From contig NZ_VFPE01000001.1 of NCBI RefSeq assembly GCF_006783905.1, positions 620,001 through 684,000 on the forward strand: a stretch of DNA of 64,000 nt. Reading direction: 5' to 3'. This document shows, piece after piece, positions 49,358 through 61,300 of the stretch. This DNA comes from Microbacterium kyungheense (GTDB taxonomy: Bacteria; Actinomycetota; Actinomycetes; Actinomycetales; Microbacteriaceae). The notes beneath the pieces were generated by a model. That model ran no database searches. It was not told where the DNA came from and saw only the letters and a list, made by a program, of their open reading frames with translations. Every line of letters begins with the position of its first letter. Position 1 is the first letter of the stretch. The position numbers and the translations under genes were made by a program.

Positions 49358-50515
49358 ATGTCGATCGAGGTCGCAGGGACGACGGTCGTGGAGGGGCAGG
49401 CGGACGAGCGCTTCGCCGGACTGCGGGAGGCCTTCCGCGCGAACCTCGCAGACGGACAGGAGCTGGGCGGCTCGCTCTGCGTGCTCGTCGACGGCCGTCC
49501 CGTCGTGGACGTGTGGGGCGGCTGGGGCGACGTGCAGCGCAGCATCCCCTGGAGCCGTGACACCCTGACGAACGTGTGGTCGATCTCGAAGACCGTGTCG
49601 TCGCTCGCGCTGCTGCTGCTGATCGACCGCGGGGCGGTCGACCCCGATGCGCCCGTCGCCGCGCACTGGCCGGAGTTCGCCGCGGCCGGCAAGGAATCCG
49701 TCCTCGTGCGGCACGTGATGACGCACTCGTCGGGGGTCTCGGGCTGGGATCAGCCCGTCACGCCGGACGACATCCTCGACGTGGATGCCGCGACCGACCG
49801 GCTGGCTGCCCAGGCGCCGTGGTGGCCTGCCGGCGCGGCATCGGGGTACCACCTGCTGGACTACGGGCACCTCGTCCACGGCATCGTCCGTGCCGTGACC
49901 GGGCGGGGGCTCGGCGCGTTCGTCGCCGAGGAGCTCGCCGGGCCGCTCGGCGCCGACTTCTGGCTCGGTCTGCCCGCATCCGAGGACGCGCGGGTGTCGC
50001 CTGTCGTTCCGCCGCCGCCGTCGCAGCTCGACCTGTCGGCGCTGCCGCCCGATTCGCCCGCGGCGCGCACGTTCGCGGGGCCCGTGCTCGGCGCCGAGAT
50101 CACGTGGACGCGCGCGTGGCGCGCCGCCGGCGTGGGCGGTGCGGGCGGACAGGGGAACGCGCGCTCGGCCGCGCGGCTGAACGCGCTGATCGCCGGCCGC
50201 GGCGTCGTCGACGGCACGCGGATGCTGGCGGCCGAGACCGTGGACCGCGTCTTCGCCGCGCCCGTCGAGGGCACCGACCTCGTGCTCGGCCTGCCGCTGC
50301 GATGGGGCCTCGGGTGGGGGCTGCGGCACCCGCTCTCGACCGCGTACATCCCCGAGGGGCGCGTGGCGTTCTGGGGCGGGTGGGGCGGTTCGCTCGTCAC
50401 CGCGGACGCCGACCGTGGCATCACCTTCGCGTACGTGATGAACCGCATGTCCGACGGCATCCTCGCGTCCGACCGCGGCCGCACCTACCTGCGCGCGGTC
50501 TACGACGCCCTCTGA
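49358..50515 (+). CDS. Serine hydrolase of the beta-lactamase fold (class VIII esterase-like)
   Basis: A 385-residue cytoplasmic hydrolase with no signal peptide. The catalytic S-x-x-K is S75-I-S-K78 (W-S-I-S-K-T-V-S-S). A Tyr-containing L-D-Y-G-H-L replaces the Y-x-N of beta-lactamases, and the late G-W-G-G-S segment stands in for the K-T-G motif, a pattern seen in EstB-type esterases. AAGGAG precedes the ATG. It is driven from operator D together with the alcohol dehydrogenase operon, which suggests hydrolysis of an ester or lactone that starts the pathway. Confidence 0.88.
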   Translation: MSIEVAGTTVVEGQADERFAGLREAFRANLADGQELGGSLCVLVDGRPVVDVWGGWGDVQRSIPWSRDTLTNVWSISKTVSSLALLLLIDRGAVDPDAPVAAHWPEFAAAGKESVLVRHVMTHSSGVSGWDQPVTPDDILDVDAATDRLAAQAPWWPAGAASGYHLLDYGHLVHGIVRAVTGRGLGAFVAEELAGPLGADFWLGLPASEDARVSPVVPPPPSQLDLSALPPDSPAARTFAGPVLGAEITWTRAWRAAGVGGAGGQGNARSAARLNALIAGRGVVDGTRMLAAETVDRVFAAPVEGTDLVLGLPLRWGLGWGLRHPLSTAYIPEGRVAFWGGWGGSLVTADADRGITFAYVMNRMSDGILASDRGRTYLRAVYDAL

Positions 50516-50539
50516 CGCCGTCGGCGGACCCGCCGCCTG

Positions 50540-51238
50540 TCAGGAGTCGAGCTGCTCCCGCAGGCGGCGCACGATCTCGGCCGTCGGCGTCGCGCGCGGG
50601 AACACCGCGACCACCACGTCGTCCGCGGTGGGCGCCGCGTCGTCGCCGGGCAGCACGCCGAAGCGTCGGCGCGCGTCGTCGAGCGCCGTGCGCAGCACCG
50701 ATGCCGGCACCTTCTTCGCGCTGCGGATGAGACGGCGCAGCACGTGGTTGTGGATCGCCGTCACGAGCGCCGAGAAGCCGACCGCGTCGACCGGGTCGAG
50801 GCCCGGCAGCGACGCCCGCAGGTACTCGTCGAACAGGCGTTCGTAGCGGAACACCGTGACGATCTCGCGGTCGCGCAGCGCGGGGACCTGCCGCACCACC
50901 TGGTAGCGCCGGCGCGCGAGTTCGGGGTCGGCGGCGAAGTGCGCATAGACGAGGACGGATGCCTCGCACACGGCTGCCCACGGGTCGCGGTGCTGCTGCG
51001 CGAGGAAGTCGCGCAGCATGTCGAGCAGCTCTTCGTGGTCGGTGAAGACGACGTCGTCCTTCCCGCCGAACTGGCGGAAGAACGTGGACCGCGAGACACC
51101 GGCGGCCTGGGCGATCTGCTCGACCGAGGTCTGATCGAAGCCCTGCTCGGCGAACAGCTCCAGCGCGGCGGCCACCACGGCGGCGCGCGAGGCGGCCTGT
51201 GCGGCGCTGAGGCCCTGGGCGGCAGTGGTGTCGGACAT
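50540..51238 (-). CDS. TetR-family regulator
   Basis: A 232-residue regulator with F-A-E-Q-G-F-D-Q-T-S-V-E-Q-I-A-Q-A-A-G-V and S-R-S-T-F-F-R-Q-F-G-G-K-D-D. The C-terminal domain has a longer end than most (R-R-F-G-V-L-P-G-D-D). It is convergent with the esterase gene and divergent from the FAD/Rieske oxidoreductase gene; no copy of the AAACCGACC dyad lies in front of it. It may regulate the oxidoreductase or act as a second regulator of the island. Confidence 0.9.
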   Translation of the reverse strand: MSDTTAAQGLSAAQAASRAAVVAAALELFAEQGFDQTSVEQIAQAAGVSRSTFFRQFGGKDDVVFTDHEELLDMLRDFLAQQHRDPWAAVCEASVLVYAHFAADPELARRRYQVVRQVPALRDREIVTVFRYERLFDEYLRASLPGLDPVDAVGFSALVTAIHNHVLRRLIRSAKKVPASVLRTALDDARRRFGVLPGDDAAPTADDVVVAVFPRATPTAEIVRRLREQLDS

Positions 51239-51358
51239 CTTGAAGAGAGCCTAGTCCGCGCGGGCGCGGGCTCGGGATGCGCATCTGCGGCATTCCACCG
51301 GTGGGGCCGCGCTGTCAACGGGGTCGACGTCGCGCGTGCCGTCGGCTGAGGTTGGGTG

Positions 51359-52915
51359 ATGACGCCGATCTGGAAGCGCACCACCGACCCTGTGACCGGC
51401 ACGCCGTTCCAGCCCGGCCGCCGCCGCGATGTGCTGGTCGTCGGCGCGGGGCTCACCGGCCTCGCGACGGCGCTCATGCTCCTGCGTGAGGGCAAGGATG
51501 TCGCCGTCATCGAAGCCGGCGAGGTCGGGGAGCTCGCATCCGGGGCGAACACGGGCAAGCTGACGGTGCTGCAGGGGTCGGTCCTGTCGGCCCTGCGCCG
51601 GCACCATCCCGCCCGGCTCGTCCGCGCCTACGTCGAGGCGAACCTCGACGGGGCACGCTGGGTGACCGAGATCGCGGACGAGCTGACGGTGCCGTATTCG
51701 CGGCGCACCGCGTACTCCTACGCGCAGACGCCGGAGGGGGCCGAGTGCGTCGAGGCCGAGCTGCGGGCAGCGGCGGAGGCCGGCCTTGCGGTGCGACGCG
51801 CCTCGGCGGACGAGCTGACGCAGGTGCCGTTCCCGGTGGTGGATGCCGTCGCCCTGGACGACCAGGTCGCCATCGACCCGCAGCGGCTGCTGGTCGCGCT
51901 GGCGCGGGAGTTCGTGCGCGCCGGCGGTGTGCTGCACACCGGGGTGCGGGTGACGCGGGTGCACGCGGTGCCGAGGGCGGGCGTCGAGACCACCGCCGGC
52001 TACGCAGCCGCGGGACAGGTGGTCCTCGCGACGGCGACGCCGATCGTCGACCGCGGACTCTACTTCGCGAAGGTGCGGGGGCTGCGCTCGTCGTGCGTGG
52101 CGTTCGCGACGAGCGCGCCGGTGCCGTCGGGGCTGTTCATCTCGGTCGACGGACGGACGAAGTCGGTGCGGTCGGTGACGGAGGCGGACGGCCCCGCCGG
52201 GATCGCGCAGCTGATCGTCGGCGGAGACGGGTTCGCGGTGGGCCGGACGTCGTCCGTCCGCGCCGAGATCGACGGCCTGATCTCGTGGGCCGAGGAGCAC
52301 TTCCCGGATGCGACGCCCGTCGCGTCGTGGTCGGCGCAGGACTACCAGTCGCACGACCTCGTGCCGTTCGTGGGCGCGATGCCACGCGGCCTCGGACGCA
52401 TCCGCTTCGCCACCGGCTACGCCAAGTGGGGGCTGTCCAACGCTCCCGCCGCAGCGCAGCGGATCACCGCCGAGATCGGCAAGGTGCCGCACAAGGAGCG
52501 GCCGGACTGGATGAACATCATCGCGACGCGCTTCACGGTGCCCGCCGACCTCGCGCGCGGCGGCGTGGAGAACCTGCGCGTGGGATGGGAGGCGGCATAC
52601 GGATGGATCGGCGCGCAGACGATGCCCACGCCCATCCGGCGGCCGGCGGACGGTGAGGGCGTCGTCGCCAGTCGCGGCGGTCACCCGGTCGGCATCTCGA
52701 CGGTCGACGGGCGCACGCGCGCGGTGAGCGCCATCTGCCCGCACCTCGGCGGCGTGCTGAGGTGGAACGACGCGGACCTGTCGTGGGACTGCCCGTTGCA
52801 CGCGTCGCGGTTCACCGCGGAAGGATGCCGCATCGAGGGGCCCGCACTGTGCGATCTGACGCGCCTTCCCCGGGTGCCCGGAGAAGAGATCGACGAACCC
52901 GCCGTCGACGCGTGA
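51359..52915 (+). CDS. FAD-dependent oxidoreductase with C-terminal Rieske domain
   Basis: A 518-residue fusion. Residues 25-400 form a DAO-type FAD oxidoreductase (V-V-G-A-G-L-T-G-L-A-T-A; G-Q-V-V-L-A-T; F-A-T-G-Y-A-K-W-G). The C terminus is a Rieske [2Fe-2S] domain with ligands C460, H462, C478 and H481 (C-P-H-L-G-G and C-P-L-H-A-S-R-F). ATG 51359 is preferred over GTG 51356. Proteins of this design are common in actinobacteria and bacilli, but their substrate is uncertain. Divergent from the TetR gene at 50540. Confidence 0.9.
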   Translation: MTPIWKRTTDPVTGTPFQPGRRRDVLVVGAGLTGLATALMLLREGKDVAVIEAGEVGELASGANTGKLTVLQGSVLSALRRHHPARLVRAYVEANLDGARWVTEIADELTVPYSRRTAYSYAQTPEGAECVEAELRAAAEAGLAVRRASADELTQVPFPVVDAVALDDQVAIDPQRLLVALAREFVRAGGVLHTGVRVTRVHAVPRAGVETTAGYAAAGQVVLATATPIVDRGLYFAKVRGLRSSCVAFATSAPVPSGLFISVDGRTKSVRSVTEADGPAGIAQLIVGGDGFAVGRTSSVRAEIDGLISWAEEHFPDATPVASWSAQDYQSHDLVPFVGAMPRGLGRIRFATGYAKWGLSNAPAAAQRITAEIGKVPHKERPDWMNIIATRFTVPADLARGGVENLRVGWEAAYGWIGAQTMPTPIRRPADGEGVVASRGGHPVGISTVDGRTRAVSAICPHLGGVLRWNDADLSWDCPLHASRFTAEGCRIEGPALCDLTRLPRVPGEEIDEPAVDA

Positions 52916-53049
52916 CCGACCCTGGCGCGTCGCTGCCGTCAGAACCGGACAGCAAGCGGTAGTAGGCTGGGGGACTGGTCGATATCTCGACGTCGAGACG
53001 CTTTTGAGCGTCATCCCCACCCCATTCGCCACCTGCGAAGGAAACAACT

Positions 53050-54213
53050 GTGGATCTGTACGAGTACCAGGCACGAGACCTTTTCGAGAAGTACGAGGTG
53101 CCGGTGCTCGCCGGCATCGTCGCGGACACGCCGGAGGAGGTGCGTGCCGCAGCCGAGAAGATCGGCGGTGTCGTCGTCGTCAAGGCCCAGGTCAAGACCG
53201 GCGGCCGTGGCAAGGCCGGCGGCGTGAAGGTCGCCAAGACGCCCGACGAGGCCTACGAGGCCGCGCAGGCGATCCTCGGCCTCGACATCAAGGGCCACGT
53301 CGTCAAGCGCGTGATGGTCGCCCAGGGCGCCCGCATCGACAAGGAGTACTACTTCTCGGTGCTGCTGGACCGCGCCAACCGCTCCTACCTGTCGCTGTGC
53401 AGCGTCGAGGGCGGCATGGAGATCGAAGAGCTCGCCGTCGAGCGCCCCGAGGCGCTCGCCCGGGTCGCCGTCGACCCCCTGCAGGGCATCGACAAGCAGA
53501 AGGCTGTCGAGATCGCTCAGGCCGCGGGCTTCGGCGAGGACCTCGTCGACAAGGTGAGCGACGTCTTCGTCAAGCTCTTCAACGTGTACAAGGGCGAGGA
53601 CGCCACGCTCGTCGAGGTGAATCCCCTCGTGCTGACCGAAGAGGGCGACGTCATCGCCCTCGACGGCAAGGTGTCGCTCGATGAGAACGCCGACTTCCGC
53701 CACCCCGGCCACGAGCTGCTCGAAGACAAGGCCGCAGCCGACCCGCTCGAGGCGAAGGCCAAGGCGAACGACCTCAACTACGTCAAGCTCGACGGCGAGG
53801 TCGGTGTCATCGGCAACGGCGCGGGCCTCGTGATGTCGACGCTCGACGTCGTCGCGTACGCCGGCGAGAACCACGGCGGCGTGAAGCCCGCCAACTTCCT
53901 CGACATCGGCGGCGGCGCGTCTGCCGAGGTCATGGCCGCCGGCCTGGACGTCATCCTGGGCGACCCACAGGTCAAGAGCGTGTTCGTCAACGTGTTCGGC
54001 GGCATCACCGCGTGCGACGCGGTCGCCAAGGGCATCGTCGGCGCGCTGGCCGAGCTGGGCTCGAGCGCCTCGAAGCCGCTGGTCGTGCGCCTCGACGGCA
54101 ACAAGGTCGAAGAGGGCCGTGCGATCCTCCGCGACGCGAACCACCCGCTCGTGACCCTGGCCGAGACGATGGACGAGGGCGCCGACAAGGCCGCCGAGCT
54201 CGCCAACGCCTGA
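53050..54213 (+). CDS. sucC: Succinyl-CoA synthetase subunit beta
   Basis: A 387-residue TCA-cycle subunit with an ATP-grasp domain. It begins [12 protein letters not shown] and has [16 protein letters not shown], the ADP/GDP-binding loop, and late [12 protein letters not shown]. The start codon is GTG. Upstream, TAGGCT near 52965 is a plausible -10 box with an 80-base leader. It is followed by sucD after 33 bases. Length and sequence are normal for the family. Confidence 0.97.
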   Translation: MDLYEYQARDLFEKYEVPVLAGIVADTPEEVRAAAEKIGGVVVVKAQVKTGGRGKAGGVKVAKTPDEAYEAAQAILGLDIKGHVVKRVMVAQGARIDKEYYFSVLLDRANRSYLSLCSVEGGMEIEELAVERPEALARVAVDPLQGIDKQKAVEIAQAAGFGEDLVDKVSDVFVKLFNVYKGEDATLVEVNPLVLTEEGDVIALDGKVSLDENADFRHPGHELLEDKAAADPLEAKAKANDLNYVKLDGEVGVIGNGAGLVMSTLDVVAYAGENHGGVKPANFLDIGGGASAEVMAAGLDVILGDPQVKSVFVNVFGGITACDAVAKGIVGALAELGSSASKPLVVRLDGNKVEEGRAILRDANHPLVTLAETMDEGADKAAELANA

Positions 54214-54234
54214 CCCGTCAGCATCCGGAACTAG

Positions 54235-55149
<915 letters not shown>

Positions 55150-55168
55150 ATCCCGCAGCATCGCACGT

Positions 55169-55198
55169 GAGAAGGCCCCGCTTCGGCGGGGCCTTCTC
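55169..55198 (+). terminator. Terminator of sucCD
   Basis: GAGAAGGCCCCGC (55169-55181) pairs perfectly over 13 bp with GCGGGGCCTTCTC (55186-55198) around TTCG, followed by TGTTT. Confidence 0.9.
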
Positions 55199-55283
55199 TG
55201 TTTCGCGACACCTGTATTCCAGATGCAGCATCTGACTCTTCTCTTGTGGATGTTCGTCTGAGCGGTTACATTCCCAAACGGAT

Positions 55284-55309
55284 GCGCACCAGAGTGTCTG
55301 GTGGTGCGC
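55284..55309. promoter_or_regulatory. Inverted repeat in the leader of the giant gene
   Basis: GCGCACCA (55284-55291) and TGGTGCGC (55302-55309) flank 10 bases. The stretch before it (55200-55280) is the least GC-rich part of the region and contains GGTTACATTCCC, so the promoter of the giant gene probably lies there. The dyad could be an operator or a leader hairpin. AGAAGGGG (55343-55350) is the ribosome site. Confidence 0.4.
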
Positions 55310-55354
55310 GTGGGGGTGGGGATTTCTGTAGGACGAATGGGCAGAAGGGGTCCC

Positions 55355-58300
55355 ATGAGTCGGAGATCCCCCGTTATCGGGGTATCGCGGGAGCACCGTC
55401 GCGGCGTTGACGCGGCGGTGACCGGGGTGCACGGCCGGCGGAGGACCGCCGTCGTGGCCCTTGTCGCGACCTCGCTCGTCGTCTCGCAGCTGACCTGGGC
55501 TTTTCCGGCGGCTGCCGCCCCAGTCGCCCCCGCGCTTCCGCCGGTCGCACCGGCTCCGGCGCCGCTCGTGTTCAGCCCGGCCGATCTCGGCGAGGCGCCC
55601 GCGCCCGTGCCCGAGATCGTCCCGGTCGAGCAGCCGGCGCCCACCACGCCGGTCACGGTGACGCCGCCGCGCACACGGACGACGGTCACCGTCGTCGTCG
55701 TGCCGCCGGCTGCGCCGCCCGCGCCGGTATCGCCGTTCGGACCCAACTGTCAGCAGGTGTCGACCGGGTCGACGCCCGCGGCCGGTGGCGGCACGACGAA
55801 CTCGTCGACCACGAGCACCAGCAGCACGAGCCTGACCTGCGGTCCGGGCACCGTGAACCCCGGCTCGATCGGCAGCGGGCCGGCGACTCCGCCCACCCCG
55901 ACGATCCCGGGGCTCCCGACGCCGCCCGAGCCGCCGGACCCGCCGGACCCGCCCGTCCCGCCGATCCCCACGCCCACGCCGACGCCCACGCCGGAACCTG
56001 AGCCGACGCCCGACCCGACCCCGGCGCCGGAGGCGTCCGGCGGTGCGATGTACGGCGCCCCCGCGATGCTGGACGTGCGGCCGTTCGACGCGAACCCGGG
56101 TGCGGGCGCCGAGGCGGCGCCCGACGACGCGGGCTCGGGCGCCGAGCACGCCGCCGGCTCCGGCGCCGAGCACGCCGCCGACCATGCCGCTCCGGCCGCG
56201 GACGCGCCGCACCCGGCGCCTGTCGAGCCGCAGCCCGCAGCGCCGCAGGCGGCCGACCCGCAGTCGGTCGAAGAGCCGGTGGCGCCGGAGGACGAGTCCG
56301 CTCCGCCGGCCGAGGATCCCGGATCGGCACCCACCGGCGACGAGCCGACGACCGACCCGGCGCCCGCCGCGACAGACCCGGCCGTCCCCGCCGAAGCGGA
56401 GGAGCCCGCGGCTGAGCAGGCGGGTCCGTGGCAGGTGTCGGCGACGGGCGACGTGTCGGTCACGATCGACGGCGACGACGTCGTGGTGGTCGCCGACGGT
56501 GTCACCACCCGTCGGGCTGCGGCATCCCTCACCGCTCTCACGATCTCGTCCGGCGGTCGGGTCAGCCTGCCCGCCTCGTTGAGCATCGCCGTCACGATCA
56601 CCGCGGCATCGGCGCTGGCCGTCAGCGGCTCCGGCGTCGCGTGGAACTCCGACGGCGCCGGCGGCGGGTCCGTCGGAGGGATCGCGTTCTCGGGCGTCGG
56701 CCAGCTGGTCGCCGTCGGCGGCGGGCACGTGCTGCGCGGCCCCGCGGCCGACACGACCTGGCAGATCGACGGCGCACGCACGGGCACCGTCGCCGGCCAG
56801 CGCTTCTCGGGCTTCGACGTGCTCCAGGGCGCCGCGGGCAACAGCGACGACTTCGTCATCGCCCCCTCCGGACGCATCGGCCGGATCGACGGCGGCGCCG
56901 GCGGCTACGACGTGCTGCGCTTCACCGGGGCGCACGGTGCCATGACGTCCCGCCCGACCGGATCGCAGTCGGGCACGCTGGTCGTCGGCGGCAGCACCAT
57001 CGCCTACGACGGCCTTGAGCCGGTCGGCCCCGCCGACGTCACCGATTTCGACTTCGCCGACGCGACGGACGACGACACGATCGAGGTGACGCCTGACGCC
57101 GTCAACATCGGCTACATCCTGATCCGCAGCCTCGCCAACGCGTTCGAGTCCCACTCGGTCCGCCCGCTCGGCTCGTTCCTCGTGAAGACCACGGGCAAGG
57201 GCGCGACGATCCGGATCGTCGGCCTCCTCACCTTCCACGGCGTGACGTTCCGCTTCGAGGCGACCCGGGTGGTGGTCGGCGCGGGAACCGTGCTCGACAC
57301 CGGCGCCGCGGACATCACCCTGATCGCGACGGCGACCACGACGGACGACACGCCGGCGGTCGCCGAGGTGATCGTCACCGACGCCGTCATCCGAGGCGGG
57401 AATGTCACGGCGACGGCCACCGCGGTCAACACCGCCGACCCCGGAGCCACGGTCGGGCTCGCCATCGGCGAGAGCGTCGCGTCCGCGCTCGTCCAGCTCG
57501 CCGGCACCTCGCGCATCGAGGCCCAGGGTGCGGTGACGCTCGCCAGTTCGTCGACCGCCACTCTCGTGACGACGTCGACGGGGACCGGAGCGGATGCCGC
57601 GGTGGACGCGGCCGTCGCACACGCCACCATCGACAACGCGGCAGTGACCCGCATCACCGACACGGCGTCGGTGCTCGCGGGCGGAGCAGTGAGCCTGTCG
57701 GCCACCACCATCACCACCGCGACGACGACCGCCGACGCGACCGCCGCGACGGCAGGCGCCGCGATCGCTACGACCGATGCCACGATCCGCACGACCGCGG
57801 TCATCGACAGCGCCGCCCCGGCCGGCATCGTGTCGGGCGGTCCGCTCACCGTCGTCGCCGACTCGACCCACACCCTGCTCACGAAGGCGACCGCGAGCCC
57901 CGGCGGTGGGACGGCGAACGGCACGTCGCCCAGCGCGACCACGGCCACGGCTTCCCAGCCCGGTGGGTTCGCCTCGGCTCCCGGCGGTGCGATCGGGGTC
58001 GCCGGAGCCCTCGCCTTCTCGGATCTCGACCACGAGACCGTCGCCTCCGTCGGCGGCGCTTCACCTCTCGCGGTGACCGCGGGCGGCGCGGGTGTCACGG
58101 TCTCCGCAATCTCGTCAGGCTCGGCGGCGACCGAAGCGGACGGATCGGCCGTCGGCGGATCCGCCGCCGGCGTCGGCGTCGCCGTCTCGGTCAACCTCGC
58201 GAACGCGCGCACCGAGGCGCGCATCGGCAACGCCGCCTTCACCGCCGCGGGCGTGACGGCATCCGCCACCGCCGCGCCGCGCACCCCGGCCGAGGTGAAC

Positions 58301-61300
58301 GAGTACCGCGCCCAGTCGGTGTCGGGCGCGGGCGGGGCGTCGATGGTCGGGGGAGCGGGCGCCCTCGCCGTCAACATCGCGAGCTTCCTCACCCGGGCGG
58401 CGATCCTCGCCGGGGTCACCGTGAACGCACCGGGCACCGATCTGACATTCGCCGCGACGGGCGACAACGACACGATCGCCCGCGCGCTGCCGGGCAGCCT
58501 CGCGGGCGCGACGACGGGGATCGGCGCGAGCATCGCCCTCAACATCGCGAACGACCGCGCGGTCGCCGAGATCGGCGACGGCGCGATCCTCACCGGTGCC
58601 TCTGACCTGAGTCTCGCCGCGACGTCGACCTCGCCGGCCACCGCCGAGGCGCAGGGCGGGGTCGCATCGGCGGCCGCGATCTCGACGGTGATGGCCGTCA
58701 ACATCTCGAACGTCACGACGCTCGCACGGCTGGGCGCCGGCTCGCCGCTCACGCTCACCGGCGGCTACACGTCGACCGCGACGCAGACCGCGCCCGTCGT
58801 CACCACGGCCACCGGCAACGTCAGCGCCGAAGACGGTGCGGCGGTGTCGGCGGTCATCGCTCTGACCTTCGCCGACCACGCGGTGCGCTCCGAGCTCGCG
58901 CGCGACCTCACCGCTGCGGCGATCACGCTCAGGGCGACCGGCATGGCCTCGTCCGCGACGACGGCCTCGGCATCGGCCACCGGCGCACCGGCGGACGGCT
59001 CGCCCGCCGCGCAGACTCCGGCCGCGCAGGCCGGCGACGCGCGGAGCTGGGCCGACGGCGTCGCACCGGCGGCGGGCGCTGCCGGAGACGGCACGGGCGG
59101 CAGCGGTTCGACACCGATCCCGACTCCGAGCACGCCGCAGGGCGAGGTCACCGTGACGGCCGCGTTCGCGCTCACGATCCATCACCTGAACGCCGACGTC
59201 TCGGTGTCGGGCATCGCCCTCGTCGCGCCCACCGTGCGGCTCGAGGCACTCGGGAACCTGTCGGCCGCGTCAACGGCGACCGGGTCTCCGGCGACGCGCG
59301 GCCCCCCGAGCGGCGCCACGATCGCAGCGGCCGTCGCGATCACCCTGGCGGATGCCACCGTCCGCGCCGAGGTCGGCCCCTCCGCGAGCATCACCGCTGA
59401 CACGCTCCAGCTCATCGCGGGCATCGCCCCGCTGAACGCGGCAGGCGCATCCGACGCCTCGCACCGCTTCACCACCACCGCCACCGCCGGTCAGGGATCC
59501 GGGGGCGACCTCGGGGTCGCCGGGTCCGTCGCCATCTCGGTCGTCGTCCTCACGTCCGCCGCGGGACTGGCCACCGGTTCGAGCGTGACCCTCACGGGCG
59601 CCGATCGATCGCTGACGATCTCGGCGTCGTCGGCCGAGCAGACCACGACGAGCGCGCTGCTCGCCGACGGCGGCGCGGGGACGCCCACCACCGGCATCGG
59701 CGCCGCCTTCGCCCTCAGCAGCGTCGACCACCACACCCGGTCCGCCATCGGCGACGGGGCGACCGTCACCGGCGCCGACGACGTGAACATCACGGCGAGC
59801 ACCGCGGATGCCGCCACCGCGGTCGCACAGGGCTCGGCTCGCGGCGGCGACGCAGCCGTCGCGCCGTTCGTCGCGGTGACCCTGTCGTCGGTGTCGACCA
59901 CCGCCGGCGTCGGCTCCGGCACCGCGATCGCACTCACGGGGGCGCTGCTCGTGAGCGCGGCGCAGCGCGCGAGCGCGTCGACCGAGGCGCGCGCCGCCAC
60001 CGGCACGTCGGCCGGCACGGCCGTCGGACTGGGACTCGCGATCACGGTGTCGACGCACACCGTGCGTGCGACGCTCGGCCGCAGCGCCACCGTCGGCGGC
60101 GCCGTCACACTCGGCGCGGGCTCGGTGTCGACCTCGACGTCGACCGCATCGGCATCTGCGGCCGGCGCGCCCGAGAACCCGGCCGACTCGGGCGACGCCT
60201 CGAACCCGGGCGGCGCGGCGGGCGGCGGCGTGGACGCCGCCGTCGCGGGTGCGCGCGATCACGCGGACGGCATCGCGACAGCAGCCGGCGGCTCCGGGTC
60301 GGGCACCGCAGCCACCCCCGGTGCCGCGACGTCCCAGGGCCAGATCAACGCCGCCGCCGCCATCGCCGTCACCGTCGTGACGGCCACGGTGGAGGCATCT
60401 ATCCTCGCCGGCGCCGTCGTCGCCGGCGGTGCCGTCGCGATCACGGCGGGCGAGAACACGGATGCCGCCGCCGATGCGAACGGGTCCGCCTCGCAGGGGA
60501 CCGACGCCACGATCGGCGCCGCGGTGGCTCTGACCTTCGCGACCCTCACCCACCGTGCCGCGATCGCAGCCGGCGCCGGCGTGACCGCCCCGACCACGAC
60601 GCTGCGCGCGACGACGGTCGCCGACGGCGCCGACACGACGTCCACCACCAGCGCGCGCTCGGTCGCCGGGGCGGGCGCAGGCAAGGTGTCGGTCGCAGGC
60701 AGCCTCGCCCTGGCCATCGTGGATCGCACGACCTCGGCCTCGGTCGACGGCTCCGCGGGCGGTGGAGCGGTGACGATCTCGGCCGAAGCCGATGCCACCA
60801 CGACCGTCGCCGCCCTCCCGGCGGGGCAGGGCGTGACGAACGCCGGAGACCTCGGCCTCGGCGCCGCGGTCGCGCTGGCCCTCGTGACGATCGAGGTCCG
60901 CGCCGGTGTCGGTGACGGCGGCACGCTGCCGGGCGTCGCCTCGCTCACCGTCCTGGCGAAGGGCACGAGCACCTCCATCACCGAGGCGCGCATGGGCGCC
61001 TCGGGCGGCGGCGTGGCGATCGTGCCGGCCGTGGCGGTGACGCTGTCGAACGTGTCGACGCTCGCCCGGATCGGCACCGGTGCGCTCCTGACCGCGAGCG
61101 CCGCGGTGCAGGTCGCCGCCGTGCAGACGGCCACCGCCGGCTCGACGGCGGGCGCCATCGTCGTCGGCGCCGCAGACGCCGGGGTCGGCGCCGCGGTCGC
61201 GCTCACCTTCGCCGACCACTCGACGCGCGCCGCCCTCGCCCGCGGCGTCACGGCGGCGAGCGTCGACCTGATGGCGCATTCGACCTCGGATGCGACCGCG

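Noticed and set aside
49358..50515. Beta-lactamase.
   Set aside because: It has S-x-x-K but no signal peptide, no Y-x-N or K-T-G motif, and it lies in a catabolic regulon; an esterase is more likely.
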